Shown here: positions 11,259 through 20,816 of the stretch, one piece after another
Layout of the letters: every line of letters starts with the position of its first letter
Position numbering within the stretch: the stretch's first letter is position 1
DNA from: Symsagittifera roscoffensis
Taxonomy: Eukaryota; Xenacoelomorpha; Acoela; Convolutidae
Direction: 5' to 3'
Assembly: GCF_963678635.1 (NCBI RefSeq)
Contig: NC_087062.1
Coordinates: forward strand, 35,490,052 to 35,554,051
Length of the DNA: 64,000 bases
Notes under the pieces: generated by a model
Databases searched by the model: none
What the model saw: the letters and a program-made list of their open reading frames with translations, nothing else
What the model was told of the DNA's origin: nothing
Program-made: the position numbers and the translations under genes

Positions 11259-11507
11259 TAGTAGTAAACGCCAATATCACAAGTAACTCAGTGATAAGTT
11301 TCCTGTTTTGGCAGCCGCAGCAATATGATTAGAAAGGAGTTTCCAATTTTCTCTGACAATAGCAACGTTTCGGAGTTTCTGTAGGTCACTGAGGTTCTCG
11401 AGTTTCTTGATGTCTTTGACTCGCCAGAAAGTCGTTTTCTTGTCCAGATTCTTGAGGTCTTCGCTGATAGTGGTAACGATTGTGGTTCTAGGTCGGCCAG
11501 GACAAAC
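11259..11507 (-). pseudogene. 3' end of the interrupted non-LTR retrotransposon
   Basis: The frame ending at 11277 encodes GRPRTTIVTTISEDLKNLDK and a further 50 residues. It is the C-terminal continuation of the reverse transcriptase protein whose larger part lies at 32362-34276, beyond the inserted LTR element. Comparing the two sides shows a one-base frame difference across the insertion point, so the gene was probably already damaged. The element ends with a short tactactac-like run next to the 13-bp target duplication. Confidence 0.8.
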
Positions 11508-11512
11508 CACCG
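11508..11512. repeat. 5-bp target-site duplication of the LTR element (left)
   Basis: caccg immediately precedes the LTR terminus TGTAACATTC and recurs immediately after the other LTR at 32362-32366. Confidence 0.9.
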
Positions 11513-12063
11513 TGTAACATTCGCCCGGAAGATACATATCGACGGATAACAAAACTAAGTCTTAAGACGACTGGCTAGCGTCTAAACAGAGCTTTGCATG
11601 TTTTTCACCGTCTCTACCAAGCCAGTACTTTTCGGTGGTCTTTCTTACATCAGGCTGACAAAAACGTTACTGTTCTCCGGCTTCGACCAGAACGCTCAAA
11701 TTAACTAGATTACATGCAAAAATAGTGAGCTCATGGCTGGGTCTCAGTATCCCCAGACCACGAGGTCACTCCTAAAAACAGGGCTACTACTTATTATATT
11801 ACTATTGTTTTTGTTCAGTAGATAAAAATCATCATCTCCATCGAAGATGGATCAACCCTTTCCCCCCTACTTCTAGCTCCTCATTCTTGTCAAAACGAAT
11901 TAAGATCTTAATTAAATTCAAGTCAGGACATGACGGATACTAAAATTCAATATAAGTTCATAAAAGTCCACGTCCCGAGACCCTTCCGGATTCTTGAATC
12001 CGGTGAATCAAGCTTCTTAATATCCAGTTCACAATAACTCGGAAGGCTGGGTTTTACCCTTCA

Positions 12064-12113
12064 CCGTTGCTCGCAACGGCCTTGCAACTATTGTAACAGC
12101 ACAATAGTTGCAA
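12064..12113. promoter_or_regulatory. Paired hairpins in the LTR
   Basis: CCGTTG-CTCG-CAACGG (12064-12079) is followed by a perfect 13-bp stem, ttgcaactattgt with acaatagttgcaa, around a 6-base loop (12082-12113). The same structures lie in the other LTR at 31994-32043. Possible roles are RNA structure in the R region or integrase/packaging recognition; this is inference. Confidence 0.55.
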
Positions 12114-12256
12114 CTCGGAACGTCCTCTGCTGTTCGGTAGTTCGTTGTAGTTTTTTAGTCTCGATTTCGTACTGTTCGTAATCGCAGATAAAAGTTGTTC
12201 TGTTTTTTCTTGCTCTTTTAGCTAAAAATGGCCGTTTCTGACGTTTCTCAGAAATA

Positions 12257-12264
12257 TGACGTCA
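12257..12264. promoter_or_regulatory. CRE-like palindrome TGACGTCA in the LTR
   Basis: An exact CREB/ATF consensus octamer, about 170 bp inside the upstream (U3) end of the LTR on the transcribed strand. The identical site is at 32187-32194. An enhancer role is inferred from the consensus only. Confidence 0.5.
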
Positions 12265-12431
12265 TAATTCGAATTTTTAAAAATTAGAATTCCAGAATCT
12301 TCCAGCCTTCACCGTTTGGCTAATCGTTCAAATAACGTCCTTATCCGTTCTAAATCGCCAATTCGGAAGGCTTGCTGCTAAAATACCGAATTCTGCAGAA
12401 ACTGCATTTTGGCCATTCTGGTCGAATGTCA

Positions 12432-13253
12432 CATACTCCCCGGACAGTCCGGTCAATGTCCTCATTGAATCGCGCAATGTTCTAAGTGGTTACAGTGTCA
12501 TCGAACAGAATTTACAAAATGCACGAAATTACTTTTACCTACGTCACATCGACTCACTGCAGAATATAAATGGCATCATCCTACATCACTATAGCCTTCA
12601 AATTCTTTCATTAATCTGCACATTGAGGATATGACTTAAGATAAAACATATTTTCTGACTTCCAGTGTCAATATCCCGATTGAAACTTTTTCTCCTAGAT
12701 TTAAAAGGTGTTGGCTTGCAGGACAGTCCTGCCAACCAACAAGCTAAAATTATCCTACTATGCTCCTTCCCTTCGGAAATCTTGCTTGTTTATTGTCCTG
12801 AATATTAAAACTAAGGAACTTTGTGGTTAGAAAGAACAATGCAACAACCTCCCTCCTCAAGAAGTTACTCAAGTTTTTCATGTCACCACAAAGTGATCAG
12901 TCTTCCTAAGTGATTAAAAACAATCATGCAGGCTGGAATATTTAAATATACTCTTCCCTCAAGCCTTTCTAAATAAATAATAAGTGAGTGTCTCTAAAGC
13001 CACTTCAACTAAAACCAAAATGCAAATTTATAAATGCAACAATTTCCAAACTCAACTCAAATGTTTCAGTTTTCAATTACAACTTGGTTGCTTGGTTTCT
13101 CATTTGAGTTTTTCACACACATAAAACAATTTTGAGTTTTAACTTTCCTTCATCATCCCTTTGTTCTCTTCTTTTTTCGTCGTTTAGAAGTTCTAAAACT
13201 TCTAAATTCTTCTAATTTTCTTTCTTGTTGCCTCTTGTTTTCTCGACCATTCA
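12432..13253 (-). other. 3' untranslated region of the LTR retrotransposon
   Basis: Non-coding on the minus strand between the ORF3 stop and the 3' LTR. Next to the LTR on the transcribed strand is a short purine-rich stretch (ggggagtatg), a weak polypurine-tract candidate. A perfect palindrome, CCGGACAGTCCGG, lies at 12440-12452. Confidence 0.6.
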
Positions 13254-16200
13254 TCAATGCTCCATTTCCTCCTCCTGTGACGCTGACTCTGCACTCTCGG
13301 TCTCCGTGTCTTGTAGCACGTCATTGACTATCCTGACGCTGTTGGAAGCCGTCCTCCAACACTTCTGCTCTTCCACCCTCTGTTTACAGCAAGGTAGGGG
13401 ATCCACGTTTGATTCTCTGTTTCTACAGAAGCTGTTGTGGAGACACAACGTCACGTTTCTCTCCAAATCTTCTTTCAGCATCTCTGCCTTCTCATTTCCC
13501 CTACGCTCGCTCGTCCTGGAAATTCTTTTCACAGCGGTGGTCACTGCATTCCGATGGGTCACGAAAGCTCGCTTGAAAGCTCCTGCCCCAATGTCCAGCT
13601 GATATTCACTGTACACTCTGTCATGTTTCGACATATGCTTTTTCGCATACTCGTACAACCATGCAGTCATGTTAGCTCTGAACCATGGCATCAATCGTTT
13701 TCTTGCCCATATCTTCTTCACCTCCATCGGAATGTTTAGAACTTTGCACATTGTCTCAAAAAGATCTAAATCTTTTAGACAATCTAATTTCTGCAATTGT
13801 TCTCTCGTCGGTGCTTCCTGTCTATTATTTTCTCTCACATAAGCTTCCAGCCATCGTATCGCCATCATAACTCCCACTATCACTATTGTTATGGGCTGTG
13901 ATGAATCTGGTAAACCCATGGAGAGCAGCTCTCCAGAGTCCCAGATCAACACCAGATTACTACGCTTGGGATACCACCAGGTCTGCAGCAAGCAGTGGCA
14001 AGGAAACTCATCATGCGTCAACATGATGCTCCTCCAATTACGTTTTCCCGAAGCTTCCAGCAATGGTTCCACTTCCATCATCACTCGGTGGATTTCATCA
14101 TTCTCATCTACTGCATTGTAATCTGTGACAGTTGATCCTCTCTGTTTCTGTTTTTCAAAGTCACTGAAGTTCCCGCTCACATATCCCATGAATTTCTTTC
14201 CTAGTATTGACTCCAACTCTTCTTTGGTTCTTTCTGGAACTGCTGAGAAAATCTTACACAGTAACTCGTAAGACTTTTCAGACATTCTTGCCAACCTCAC
14301 GCACTTCGGCACTGAAAAAGCTTGATCCACGATCGTTCTTGTGCTCTTCACGTCCACAGCCACGAAATGTACAGGGTATCTGCTCTTGCACATTGGAGCC
14401 AACGTTGAACCCACCAAATATCGTGCTCCTGATGGTCTACAATAAGTTTCGCTGTGTCTGATGTTCATCTCCGTTTCGATTGCTTCCCTCCATTTTCCTA
14501 TATACTTCTGCTCAGTCTGCAGAACTCCTGGGAATACCTCTACGCTGATGGCTGTGACCATCTCATGTTTCTGTTCTAGATTCAATAGTGACTCTAAAGA
14601 ACCAAACATGCTGTAGAATCCTAGTGCTGTCACTAGATTCACATCGGTTCCTCCATGGCAATCTGCTATCAGTTCCGTTTCCGTTCTTGCTTTCATCACT
14701 ACATTTCCAAACAATACCGTCAACTGCTTGTGTTGTTTCTCCAGGGTTTTCACACAGTCTAGACTTCCACAAACGTGACCCTCTAGTCCACAGACTTCCG
14801 CCAGACAGCTACCAGGTTTGACCCAGTCTTCTGGTCCCCAGCCAGGCAACTCCACTCTATCTTCTCCGTTGCTCTTAGAGGCTGTTATCATCACATTATA
14901 TATGATGTTGAGGTCACGCAGGTTACAGTCCACATTCAGTTCCCTCTGTACGTCCTGTGTCGCCCGTAATATTGAGTCAGCGTTGGGACTAGGACACCAC
15001 GATGGCTTCATCAATTCCCACACTGCCATCAAGCTCGTTCTCAGTAATTCATCTGAGAACCCCAACCCAAATTCCACTCTCTTGTCGGATTTTGGCACTG
15101 AAGGTGCAGTCACCTCTTCTTCCAAGACCAATCCCAATTTGGCCTGTGGATTGTTAACGCTCTTAGTCGTCACAATTCTGGACGTCCAGAATCTTAGTAA
15201 CACCGCCTGCTCATAATCAAAGAAGCAATCACGTATGTCTTCACTCAGGAAAGGATTGTATGCTATCCCTATAATCCCGGACACATAGCTATAGGACTTC
15301 TTCTTGATCGGTCCACAGTATTCACTGGATTTTGGCAATGCTCCCATAGATTCTTTAGTGAGCCTCAACTCCTTGTTTGAGAATCTCCTGATCTCGTCTA
15401 TCTTTTTCATGGGTTCCAGTTCTTCAGGTTCTTTCATGTTCACCCTCATCGGTTTACTTTGCTGCATATCCAGCATTGCTAGTAAGAACATGGCTTTCGT
15501 TCGCTCATCGCCTTCCTTCAACATTTTAACACAAGTGCTTAATGCAGGTACTGAAATCTGCTCTATCAGGAATCGAATGAAACAGAGAGCGTCTCTCCGC
15601 TTTGCACACGCTACTGCTGCTCCCTCCTGGACTATCAGATCCCTCAGATTCGTCATAAGGAAAACTTTTTCCTCCTTTGATCTCTTCCTTTCTCCCGAAT
15701 CATATTCTTCGCTAGTCAGTCCCATCATGCACCAGGCGAGCCTGAGTTGTAATTCTGTCCTTACGTAAGGTACTGCCACGAGAGCATGTATTCTTGGCGT
15801 AGTCCTCATTTCCTCTTCGAAATACCTCAATACTACTGCTTTCCATGGAAGGCTCACCAACTGCTCGATCGTCTCCGCCTGTACGTCAGACGACGCCAAA
15901 GTTCCGTACGCCTTCTGCTTGAGGGTGGTGCCTTGCAACATTGTTTCCAGATAACCCTCCATGGCTTTTTCCTCTTCCAGGGCCATTACATGCCCTCTAG
16001 CCGAGTTTCGGTATTCCAACATCTCCATGTATCCACCGGTGGGTTCATCTATCGACACTGTCTCAGACACTGTCAGTCTGTTGTATTCCACTGGTGTTAG
16101 TTGTCCTGCAACACTTCCCTTTCCATGATTCATTGGAGATGGCTTGAAGTCCCTCATTTTACTCTCTCCACATTGACTGAGTATTTCCATTTCTAAAGTC

Positions 16201-18386
16201 GCTCCAGTCAGAGTGCGGTCACTCCTTTTGGATTTATGACCGGTTGACTTTAACCCAGCCATGAGAATGGGTGGCACCATCGCTATATCAGTTAATATTC
16301 TATCTGTGCCAGACAATTGGTAATCACCTTGCCCCAAATCCATGACTTCCTCAACTCGTTTTCTTTTCGCTGAGTTACCAGCTTCCATCGATATTTCCGA
16401 ATCCACTTTCGTCTTTCCAATCCTCCTCGGCATCACTCTGCTGCCTAACTTCATTTTCATCGCATTGATTTTATCAATCACCATTTTTGATCGCATCGTT
16501 CCTCTCCTGGTCCTTGACAAGTACACCACCTCTCCTTCATTGTCCTGCGGTGTCATCTTGATGGGAGAATTCGCTTCACTCTCATCAGTGGCTGAGTCGA
16601 TCAATAACTCACTCAGTCTCCCTTCACACTCATCAAGCTTGTCAAGTACTTCTCTCACCAAGGGTTGATTGAGACCTGTTTTGAGAATGGACTGGGTCCC
16701 ATAGCTCTGAATCACAGTCCAGACTTCTTCCATGAACGCCACTCTGTCCAGCTTACATCCCGTCCTACTCTCGTGGTCTCGGTGATGTACTTCCCATTCT
16801 TCTTCGGGTAGCGTTCCCAAGAAAGGTACTCTGGCTGAGGCCTCTATTCTTCTCCTCCGAGGTGATTCCATGAGGATTCTCTGATCGTTATTTCTTGTAT
16901 TGCCAGGAGAGCTGCTCTCCGGCAAATTCCGTTTCATTTCCTCAAAGGCTGACGGAGGTTCCAGTGTCGAGATGCCTTCATCCGCTGGCTCAGTCGTTTC
17001 CAACGTGTCTGCATTATTCTCAAGATCACTGAAGATATTGAAATCCAGGCTGGATGTTCCTCCTGTCGATGCCCTGTCGTCTTCCCCACCAGCTTGATCT
17101 TGTTGCATGGGTTCTTCCGTCTGACGGTTTCCACCCTGTCCGTCATCTCCTTCTGACTTGTCCCCATTCGAGTTCGATGGTCCTTGTTTGTCATCATCAG
17201 CTTCTTCCTGGAATCTCGGTATGAGCAATGTACCGGCTGATTTATCTTCCTCTTCTCCATGGACCACTTTAGTTTCTTCGCAGCCGAAGGGTGCTAGGAA
17301 AATTCTCGTCTGCAATATTCCCGCAACTTTCATCTCTTTTCTCACACTAGTCAGGATTACTGAGGTTTCAGGCAATTCAGTCCTGCCTCTCATCCTCATT
17401 GGAGCTGAACCTAGTCGTCTCCATTCCTCATCAAATCCTTCAGGCTTGGGAGTAGCGGCGCTGCTTATTCGCCTTCTCGTCGCTTGATCCGTGTACGCAA
17501 ATCGTGTGTACTGTAACACGGCGGCATTTCTCCCCACGAAGTATGGATCCATCGTCGCCGAGAAATTCCCTACTCTCCTTTCATTGGTTTCGAATGCTCT
17601 CAACCTAGGAGTTTGTACTACGGAGACTGCTCCGAGCAACATCCTTCTTATCAGAGGGAATTCGGGGATTGCTTCGGGTAGCTTCTTGTAATCGCCCCAG
17701 TCCTTCGTCTCTTCTCTCACCTTGTGATACGCTGCTGTGAGACGAGGCACTCTGGTCATTTCGCCATTCGTTTTGTCATAGGGCCTCAGATTCCAAAGCT
17801 TTGGAAACACCTCGATGTGCCCTCTTTCTACTTCTCCCATGCGGTCACAGAAGTGATCGTCAAAATTGATGACTGTCATCTCTGGCTCCGATATTTTCGC
17901 AAATAACAGATCTTCACTCATGAGCACTCGCAATGCGTGCTGCTCACACCAGTTCAGTGTACTACCGTCCACTGCCGATATGAGGTTCAGGTGCAACACC
18001 GACCTCCTATATGCTTCCACTTTAACGTCAGGGAACGCAAAGGTGACTGCTGGTCCATAGATCACTGTCACGAACTCCGTGACTCCTCTGATCAGTGCCA
18101 AGGGATCGATTCTCATAGCTAAGCTCAAATCTGTTAACAGCGGCATGCCTCCAACATGTCGTCTAACATCTTCCTCTCTTTCAATTGTCTCGTCTTCTCC
18201 GGTTCCAAAGCGATTTTGCTGCAAGAGATACTGGATAAGAGTGTGTCTCAGGTCTCTTATTTTGTTCCACGAGTCTGTGGATTTCTTCATATCCAGATTC
18301 TTTACTCTCTCTTTCATCTGCTCTGGACAACGTGCCAGTTTCATCAGCCCTCCCAAGTTTCCGTGGGTTAATGCGATCAACGTCAA
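13254..18386 (-). CDS. Giant ORF3 of the retrotransposon, function unknown (1710 codons)
   Basis: One open frame of 1710 codons fills the position where some LTR elements carry env. I do not recognise the family. It shows an N-terminal alpha/beta-looking region (residues 1-300), a low-complexity acidic Asp/Glu/Gly-rich linker (about 400-480), basic patches (SPRRRRIE near 505, KRKRVEEV near 690), a large helical middle and a Cys-rich C-terminal third with a single hydrophobic run (ITIVIVGVMMAI, about residue 1510). There is no signal peptide, furin site or convincing transmembrane-anchored envelope layout. The annotated first codon is TTG; the first in-frame ATG is residue 15 (18344). The frame stays open upstream to a TGA near 18455 with coding-like text (IKFGEEQYG), so the true start may be a spliced exon. 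A diverged homologue in copy C (40590-41980) shows it is an ancestral part of the family. Confidence 0.85.
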   Translation of the reverse strand: MTLIALTHGNLGGLMKLARCPEQMKERVKNLDMKKSTDSWNKIRDLRHTLIQYLLQQNRFGTGEDETIEREEDVRRHVGGMPLLTDLSLAMRIDPLALIRGVTEFVTVIYGPAVTFAFPDVKVEAYRRSVLHLNLISAVDGSTLNWCEQHALRVLMSEDLLFAKISEPEMTVINFDDHFCDRMGEVERGHIEVFPKLWNLRPYDKTNGEMTRVPRLTAAYHKVREETKDWGDYKKLPEAIPEFPLIRRMLLGAVSVVQTPRLRAFETNERRVGNFSATMDPYFVGRNAAVLQYTRFAYTDQATRRRISSAATPKPEGFDEEWRRLGSAPMRMRGRTELPETSVILTSVRKEMKVAGILQTRIFLAPFGCEETKVVHGEEEDKSAGTLLIPRFQEEADDDKQGPSNSNGDKSEGDDGQGGNRQTEEPMQQDQAGGEDDRASTGGTSSLDFNIFSDLENNADTLETTEPADEGISTLEPPSAFEEMKRNLPESSSPGNTRNNDQRILMESPRRRRIEASARVPFLGTLPEEEWEVHHRDHESRTGCKLDRVAFMEEVWTVIQSYGTQSILKTGLNQPLVREVLDKLDECEGRLSELLIDSATDESEANSPIKMTPQDNEGEVVYLSRTRRGTMRSKMVIDKINAMKMKLGSRVMPRRIGKTKVDSEISMEAGNSAKRKRVEEVMDLGQGDYQLSGTDRILTDIAMVPPILMAGLKSTGHKSKRSDRTLTGATLEMEILSQCGESKMRDFKPSPMNHGKGSVAGQLTPVEYNRLTVSETVSIDEPTGGYMEMLEYRNSARGHVMALEEEKAMEGYLETMLQGTTLKQKAYGTLASSDVQAETIEQLVSLPWKAVVLRYFEEEMRTTPRIHALVAVPYVRTELQLRLAWCMMGLTSEEYDSGERKRSKEEKVFLMTNLRDLIVQEGAAVACAKRRDALCFIRFLIEQISVPALSTCVKMLKEGDERTKAMFLLAMLDMQQSKPMRVNMKEPEELEPMKKIDEIRRFSNKELRLTKESMGALPKSSEYCGPIKKKSYSYVSGIIGIAYNPFLSEDIRDCFFDYEQAVLLRFWTSRIVTTKSVNNPQAKLGLVLEEEVTAPSVPKSDKRVEFGLGFSDELLRTSLMAVWELMKPSWCPSPNADSILRATQDVQRELNVDCNLRDLNIIYNVMITASKSNGEDRVELPGWGPEDWVKPGSCLAEVCGLEGHVCGSLDCVKTLEKQHKQLTVLFGNVVMKARTETELIADCHGGTDVNLVTALGFYSMFGSLESLLNLEQKHEMVTAISVEVFPGVLQTEQKYIGKWREAIETEMNIRHSETYCRPSGARYLVGSTLAPMCKSRYPVHFVAVDVKSTRTIVDQAFSVPKCVRLARMSEKSYELLCKIFSAVPERTKEELESILGKKFMGYVSGNFSDFEKQKQRGSTVTDYNAVDENDEIHRVMMEVEPLLEASGKRNWRSIMLTHDEFPCHCLLQTWWYPKRSNLVLIWDSGELLSMGLPDSSQPITIVIVGVMMAIRWLEAYVRENNRQEAPTREQLQKLDCLKDLDLFETMCKVLNIPMEVKKIWARKRLMPWFRANMTAWLYEYAKKHMSKHDRVYSEYQLDIGAGAFKRAFVTHRNAVTTAVKRISRTSERRGNEKAEMLKEDLERNVTLCLHNSFCRNRESNVDPLPCCKQRVEEQKCWRTASNSVRIVNDVLQDTETESAESASQEEEMEH

Positions 18387-18821
18387 AAGTCCATCTAGTC
18401 GCAGGTTCTGTATTCCATACTGTTCTTCTCCAAATTTAATTTGATTTCGATTTCAAGTTTTGACTCAAGTGAGCAATTAAATGATCAATCAGGATCTAGA
18501 AAAGAAATCACGAATGTCACACTTGTCAATTTCACCTTAACATACATCGTTAAAATCTGCTTAAAGACAGTTCAGATAAAAAGATATTTATCCTAAAATT
18601 TATTAAAATCAATTGGTTTCTAAAATTTTGGAATTCAACCTAAGATTGGACAATCCAAACTTTGGATCTATTCCCAAGATCGTCATCTAGTTGTTCATGG
18701 TCACTAACCCCTACTTACCCATGATCTTAATAACCTAACACATAACATAACCTAACATAACACACATATCACATATTACATGCAACTTGGTCCTTTGGCC
18801 TAACACCCTCTCGCACATCAC
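18387..18821 (-). other. Spacer between ORF2 and ORF3
   Basis: About 435 bp with no long frame. It includes a short cctaacataa-type simple repeat (about 18731-18775). On the minus strand tttcttttctag at about 18496-18507 is a plausible splice acceptor, but the frame after it meets TGA codons before reaching ORF3, so it does not by itself explain ORF3 expression. Confidence 0.5.
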
Positions 18822-20816
18822 TCAGCCTATACTTAAGTAATATTTCTTATGTAGATATACTTGTATGTTCGTGTCAGAGAATATCACGTGTACAAGCGCG
18901 TACAATTCCCGAGGATGCAGTCTTCCTCTATTTGGATCGTACACTGGAAGCGAAAGCTCCTTCACGTCCATTTCCACCAGGAAGTCCCTCAGCCTCGTCA
19001 AAGACAAGACTAGATTTTCTGGATCCACGTGTTGCTTCTCTGTCGCCCTCGTTACCAGGAAGCATAAGTACTTTCCCGGTATTTGCGACACCGCCGGGGG
19101 TAAGGCTGCTACGCCCCCTATCCCTGGTCTTTGCTTCCAAAGGAATTCCACGTTTTTATATTCCCTCTTAAAATCTGCCGCTAGCGCCGTCCTAAAACTC
19201 ATGTCTGCGGTGATAGCTACCGCACATGTTCTGTTTGTGAGTATGAAATCACTGTCTGTTAGTATTATGTTACTTGAATATTCATTTGGTAAGTTAAAAT
19301 ATGACTCAACTACCCTGCCTATGTCAGGTTTCTTAGGTTCTTCACCTGTTTCTGCTTCTAAGTTTCCTGTTTCTCTTGCTATTCTCAATTTTTTTATTAT
19401 CAAGTTTTCAGTGTGGGTAAGTCCTACCCCCACTCCCCGGACAAAAATATCCATCGGCGTCCCCGTCGATCGCATACCGGGTATTAAGTTAAGATTAGAA
19501 GCTGGAATGAGAAGTTGTCCTTCCTGGGCAGCCCAGGAAGGATCATCTCGTTCGGTCTTAATGTATTTCGCGCTTTCGCGATCTACGTCTTGAATCGTCA
19601 CGCTGGTCTTTTCAGGGTCTGATGTCATTTCGTTCAGCCACTCTAAGACACGCAAGTTCGTCAGGTCTTGTTCATTTGACTGCCGTTGCTCATCGTCGAA
19701 CTCCACCTCGGGTTTCGACCAGTCGTCAACCCACTCGTCGTTGTGATCATCGACTATGTCAATGTCCTGTGACACTGTTATTTCCTCTAAACCCACTACT
19801 TCCTCCACTATTTTCTTTAGATCTATCCTATCCACTACAAAGTCGTCACCGTAAGGATTGTATTTCTTTCTTAGTCTCGTCCCGTCTTTCTGACGAGTCT
19901 GCATCGTGAACGGAAGATCTGGTTCCATGTTCTTGGGAACCTCTGTCTGTTCGGAATCCTGCCAATCTTCCTCTGCGTAGGGCAAGGTTTCATCGTCCGC
20001 TTCGATCTGTTCGTTTGGATCCAGGTCCAATGGTGTATCCGTACCTTCCTCTACGACTTCGTTTCCATCGTTCTTCTCCCTGGTGCCTTTTTCATTGACC
20101 TCACAAGCAGGATCCATCATTAGATAATCCCCTTCTTCCATGTCTGCAGGTATACACCAGTCTTCTGTCGATGGATTGTGTGGCTTGATGTTCTCGTAGT
20201 GGGCGGCTCGGCCAGTACTCAGTCTATAAAAGCGTCCCTCTTGGTGCACCTCTGTAATCATGAAGGGTCCCCTCCACTTCTTCAGAAGCTTTTTTGTCCC
20301 TTTCGGTGGTATAACGTTCTGAAATACCCATACGTAGTCTCCCACCGAGTAAGCCTTTGCACCAGCTGCTTTCTTGTCGAATCTTTTCCTCTGCCTTGCC
20401 TGTGCCTGCTGAGTGTTTCGTCTACACAAGTCGTTCAACTCCTGTTGGCGTCTGATCACATCCCTCACGTAGACCTGTGGGGATGTTTTCTTTCCCTCAT
20501 ACTCTGGGTAGAAGAATGTCAAGGGTAAAGACTTCTCGTGTCCCGTCAGCATCATGTGTGGACTGACTCCAGTGGTGGAGTGTTGCGTGCTATTATAAGC
20601 TCCCATCACCTGTGGAAGGTATCTGTCCCAATCGGTCATGTACCTGGAACAATATACTCTCAGCATCGACACTAACGTCCTATTCTGTCTTTCCACTAAG
20701 CCATTCGTCTGAGGGTGGTATGTCGTGGAGTGAGCCTGAGCGACTTGTGACCGTCTCATAAGCTCTTTCGTAAGCTCGCCTACGAAAGCCGTTCCATTGT
20801 CCGATTGAAACGTCAT
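18822..20816 (-). CDS. Pol C-terminal part: integrase remainder plus putative macro domain (ORF2, 664 codons)
   Basis: The frame starts inside the integrase core: MTFQSDNGTAF carries the second catalytic Asp and HPQTNGLVERQNRT the Glu of the D,D-35-E triad. The integrase C-terminal region follows (GDYVWVF, KKWRGPFMITEV, about residues 155-190), then a long acidic linker. From about residue 515 to the end there is a macro-domain-like pattern: a strand with AVAITADM where OARD1/TARG1-type domains have the ADP-ribose-binding Asp, then ALAADFKREY, GIGGVAAL, FLVTRA and a terminal VHVIFSDTNIQVYLH strand. The usual Gly-Cys-Gly loop is replaced by YDPNRGRL, so binding may persist without hydrolysis. 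Macro assignment is by pattern, not by search. The N-terminus is artificial: ORF1 and ORF2 were one pol frame before the break at 20817-20996. Confidence 0.85.
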   Translation of the reverse strand: MTFQSDNGTAFVGELTKELMRRSQVAQAHSTTYHPQTNGLVERQNRTLVSMLRVYCSRYMTDWDRYLPQVMGAYNSTQHSTTGVSPHMMLTGHEKSLPLTFFYPEYEGKKTSPQVYVRDVIRRQQELNDLCRRNTQQAQARQRKRFDKKAAGAKAYSVGDYVWVFQNVIPPKGTKKLLKKWRGPFMITEVHQEGRFYRLSTGRAAHYENIKPHNPSTEDWCIPADMEEGDYLMMDPACEVNEKGTREKNDGNEVVEEGTDTPLDLDPNEQIEADDETLPYAEEDWQDSEQTEVPKNMEPDLPFTMQTRQKDGTRLRKKYNPYGDDFVVDRIDLKKIVEEVVGLEEITVSQDIDIVDDHNDEWVDDWSKPEVEFDDEQRQSNEQDLTNLRVLEWLNEMTSDPEKTSVTIQDVDRESAKYIKTERDDPSWAAQEGQLLIPASNLNLIPGMRSTGTPMDIFVRGVGVGLTHTENLIIKKLRIARETGNLEAETGEEPKKPDIGRVVESYFNLPNEYSSNIILTDSDFILTNRTCAVAITADMSFRTALAADFKREYKNVEFLWKQRPGIGGVAALPPAVSQIPGKYLCFLVTRATEKQHVDPENLVLSLTRLRDFLVEMDVKELSLPVYDPNRGRLHPRELYALVHVIFSDTNIQVYLHKKYYLSIG

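Larger units (their letters stand above)
11513..12431 (-). repeat. 3' LTR (919 bp)
   Basis: Identical to 31443-32361 except for one base. On the plus strand it begins TGTAACATTC and ends GAATGTCA, giving TG...CA with an imperfect terminal inverted repeat. It contains a perfect TGACGTCA palindrome (12257-12264) and two strong hairpins (12064-12079 and 12082-12113). Confidence 0.97.

Noticed and set aside
14000-14200. SGNH-hydrolase or protease reading of the ORF3 segment around VLIWDSGELLS
   Set aside because: A DSG word alone is not enough; the other required blocks could not be placed.
13254-18386. Calling ORF3 an envelope glycoprotein
   Set aside because: Position fits, but I see no signal peptide, cleavage site or fusion/anchor pair, and it is far longer than known env products.
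18865-19593. 242-codon plus-strand frame
   Set aside because: Antisense of ORF2 of the LTR element, with no domain and no splice or start context of its own.
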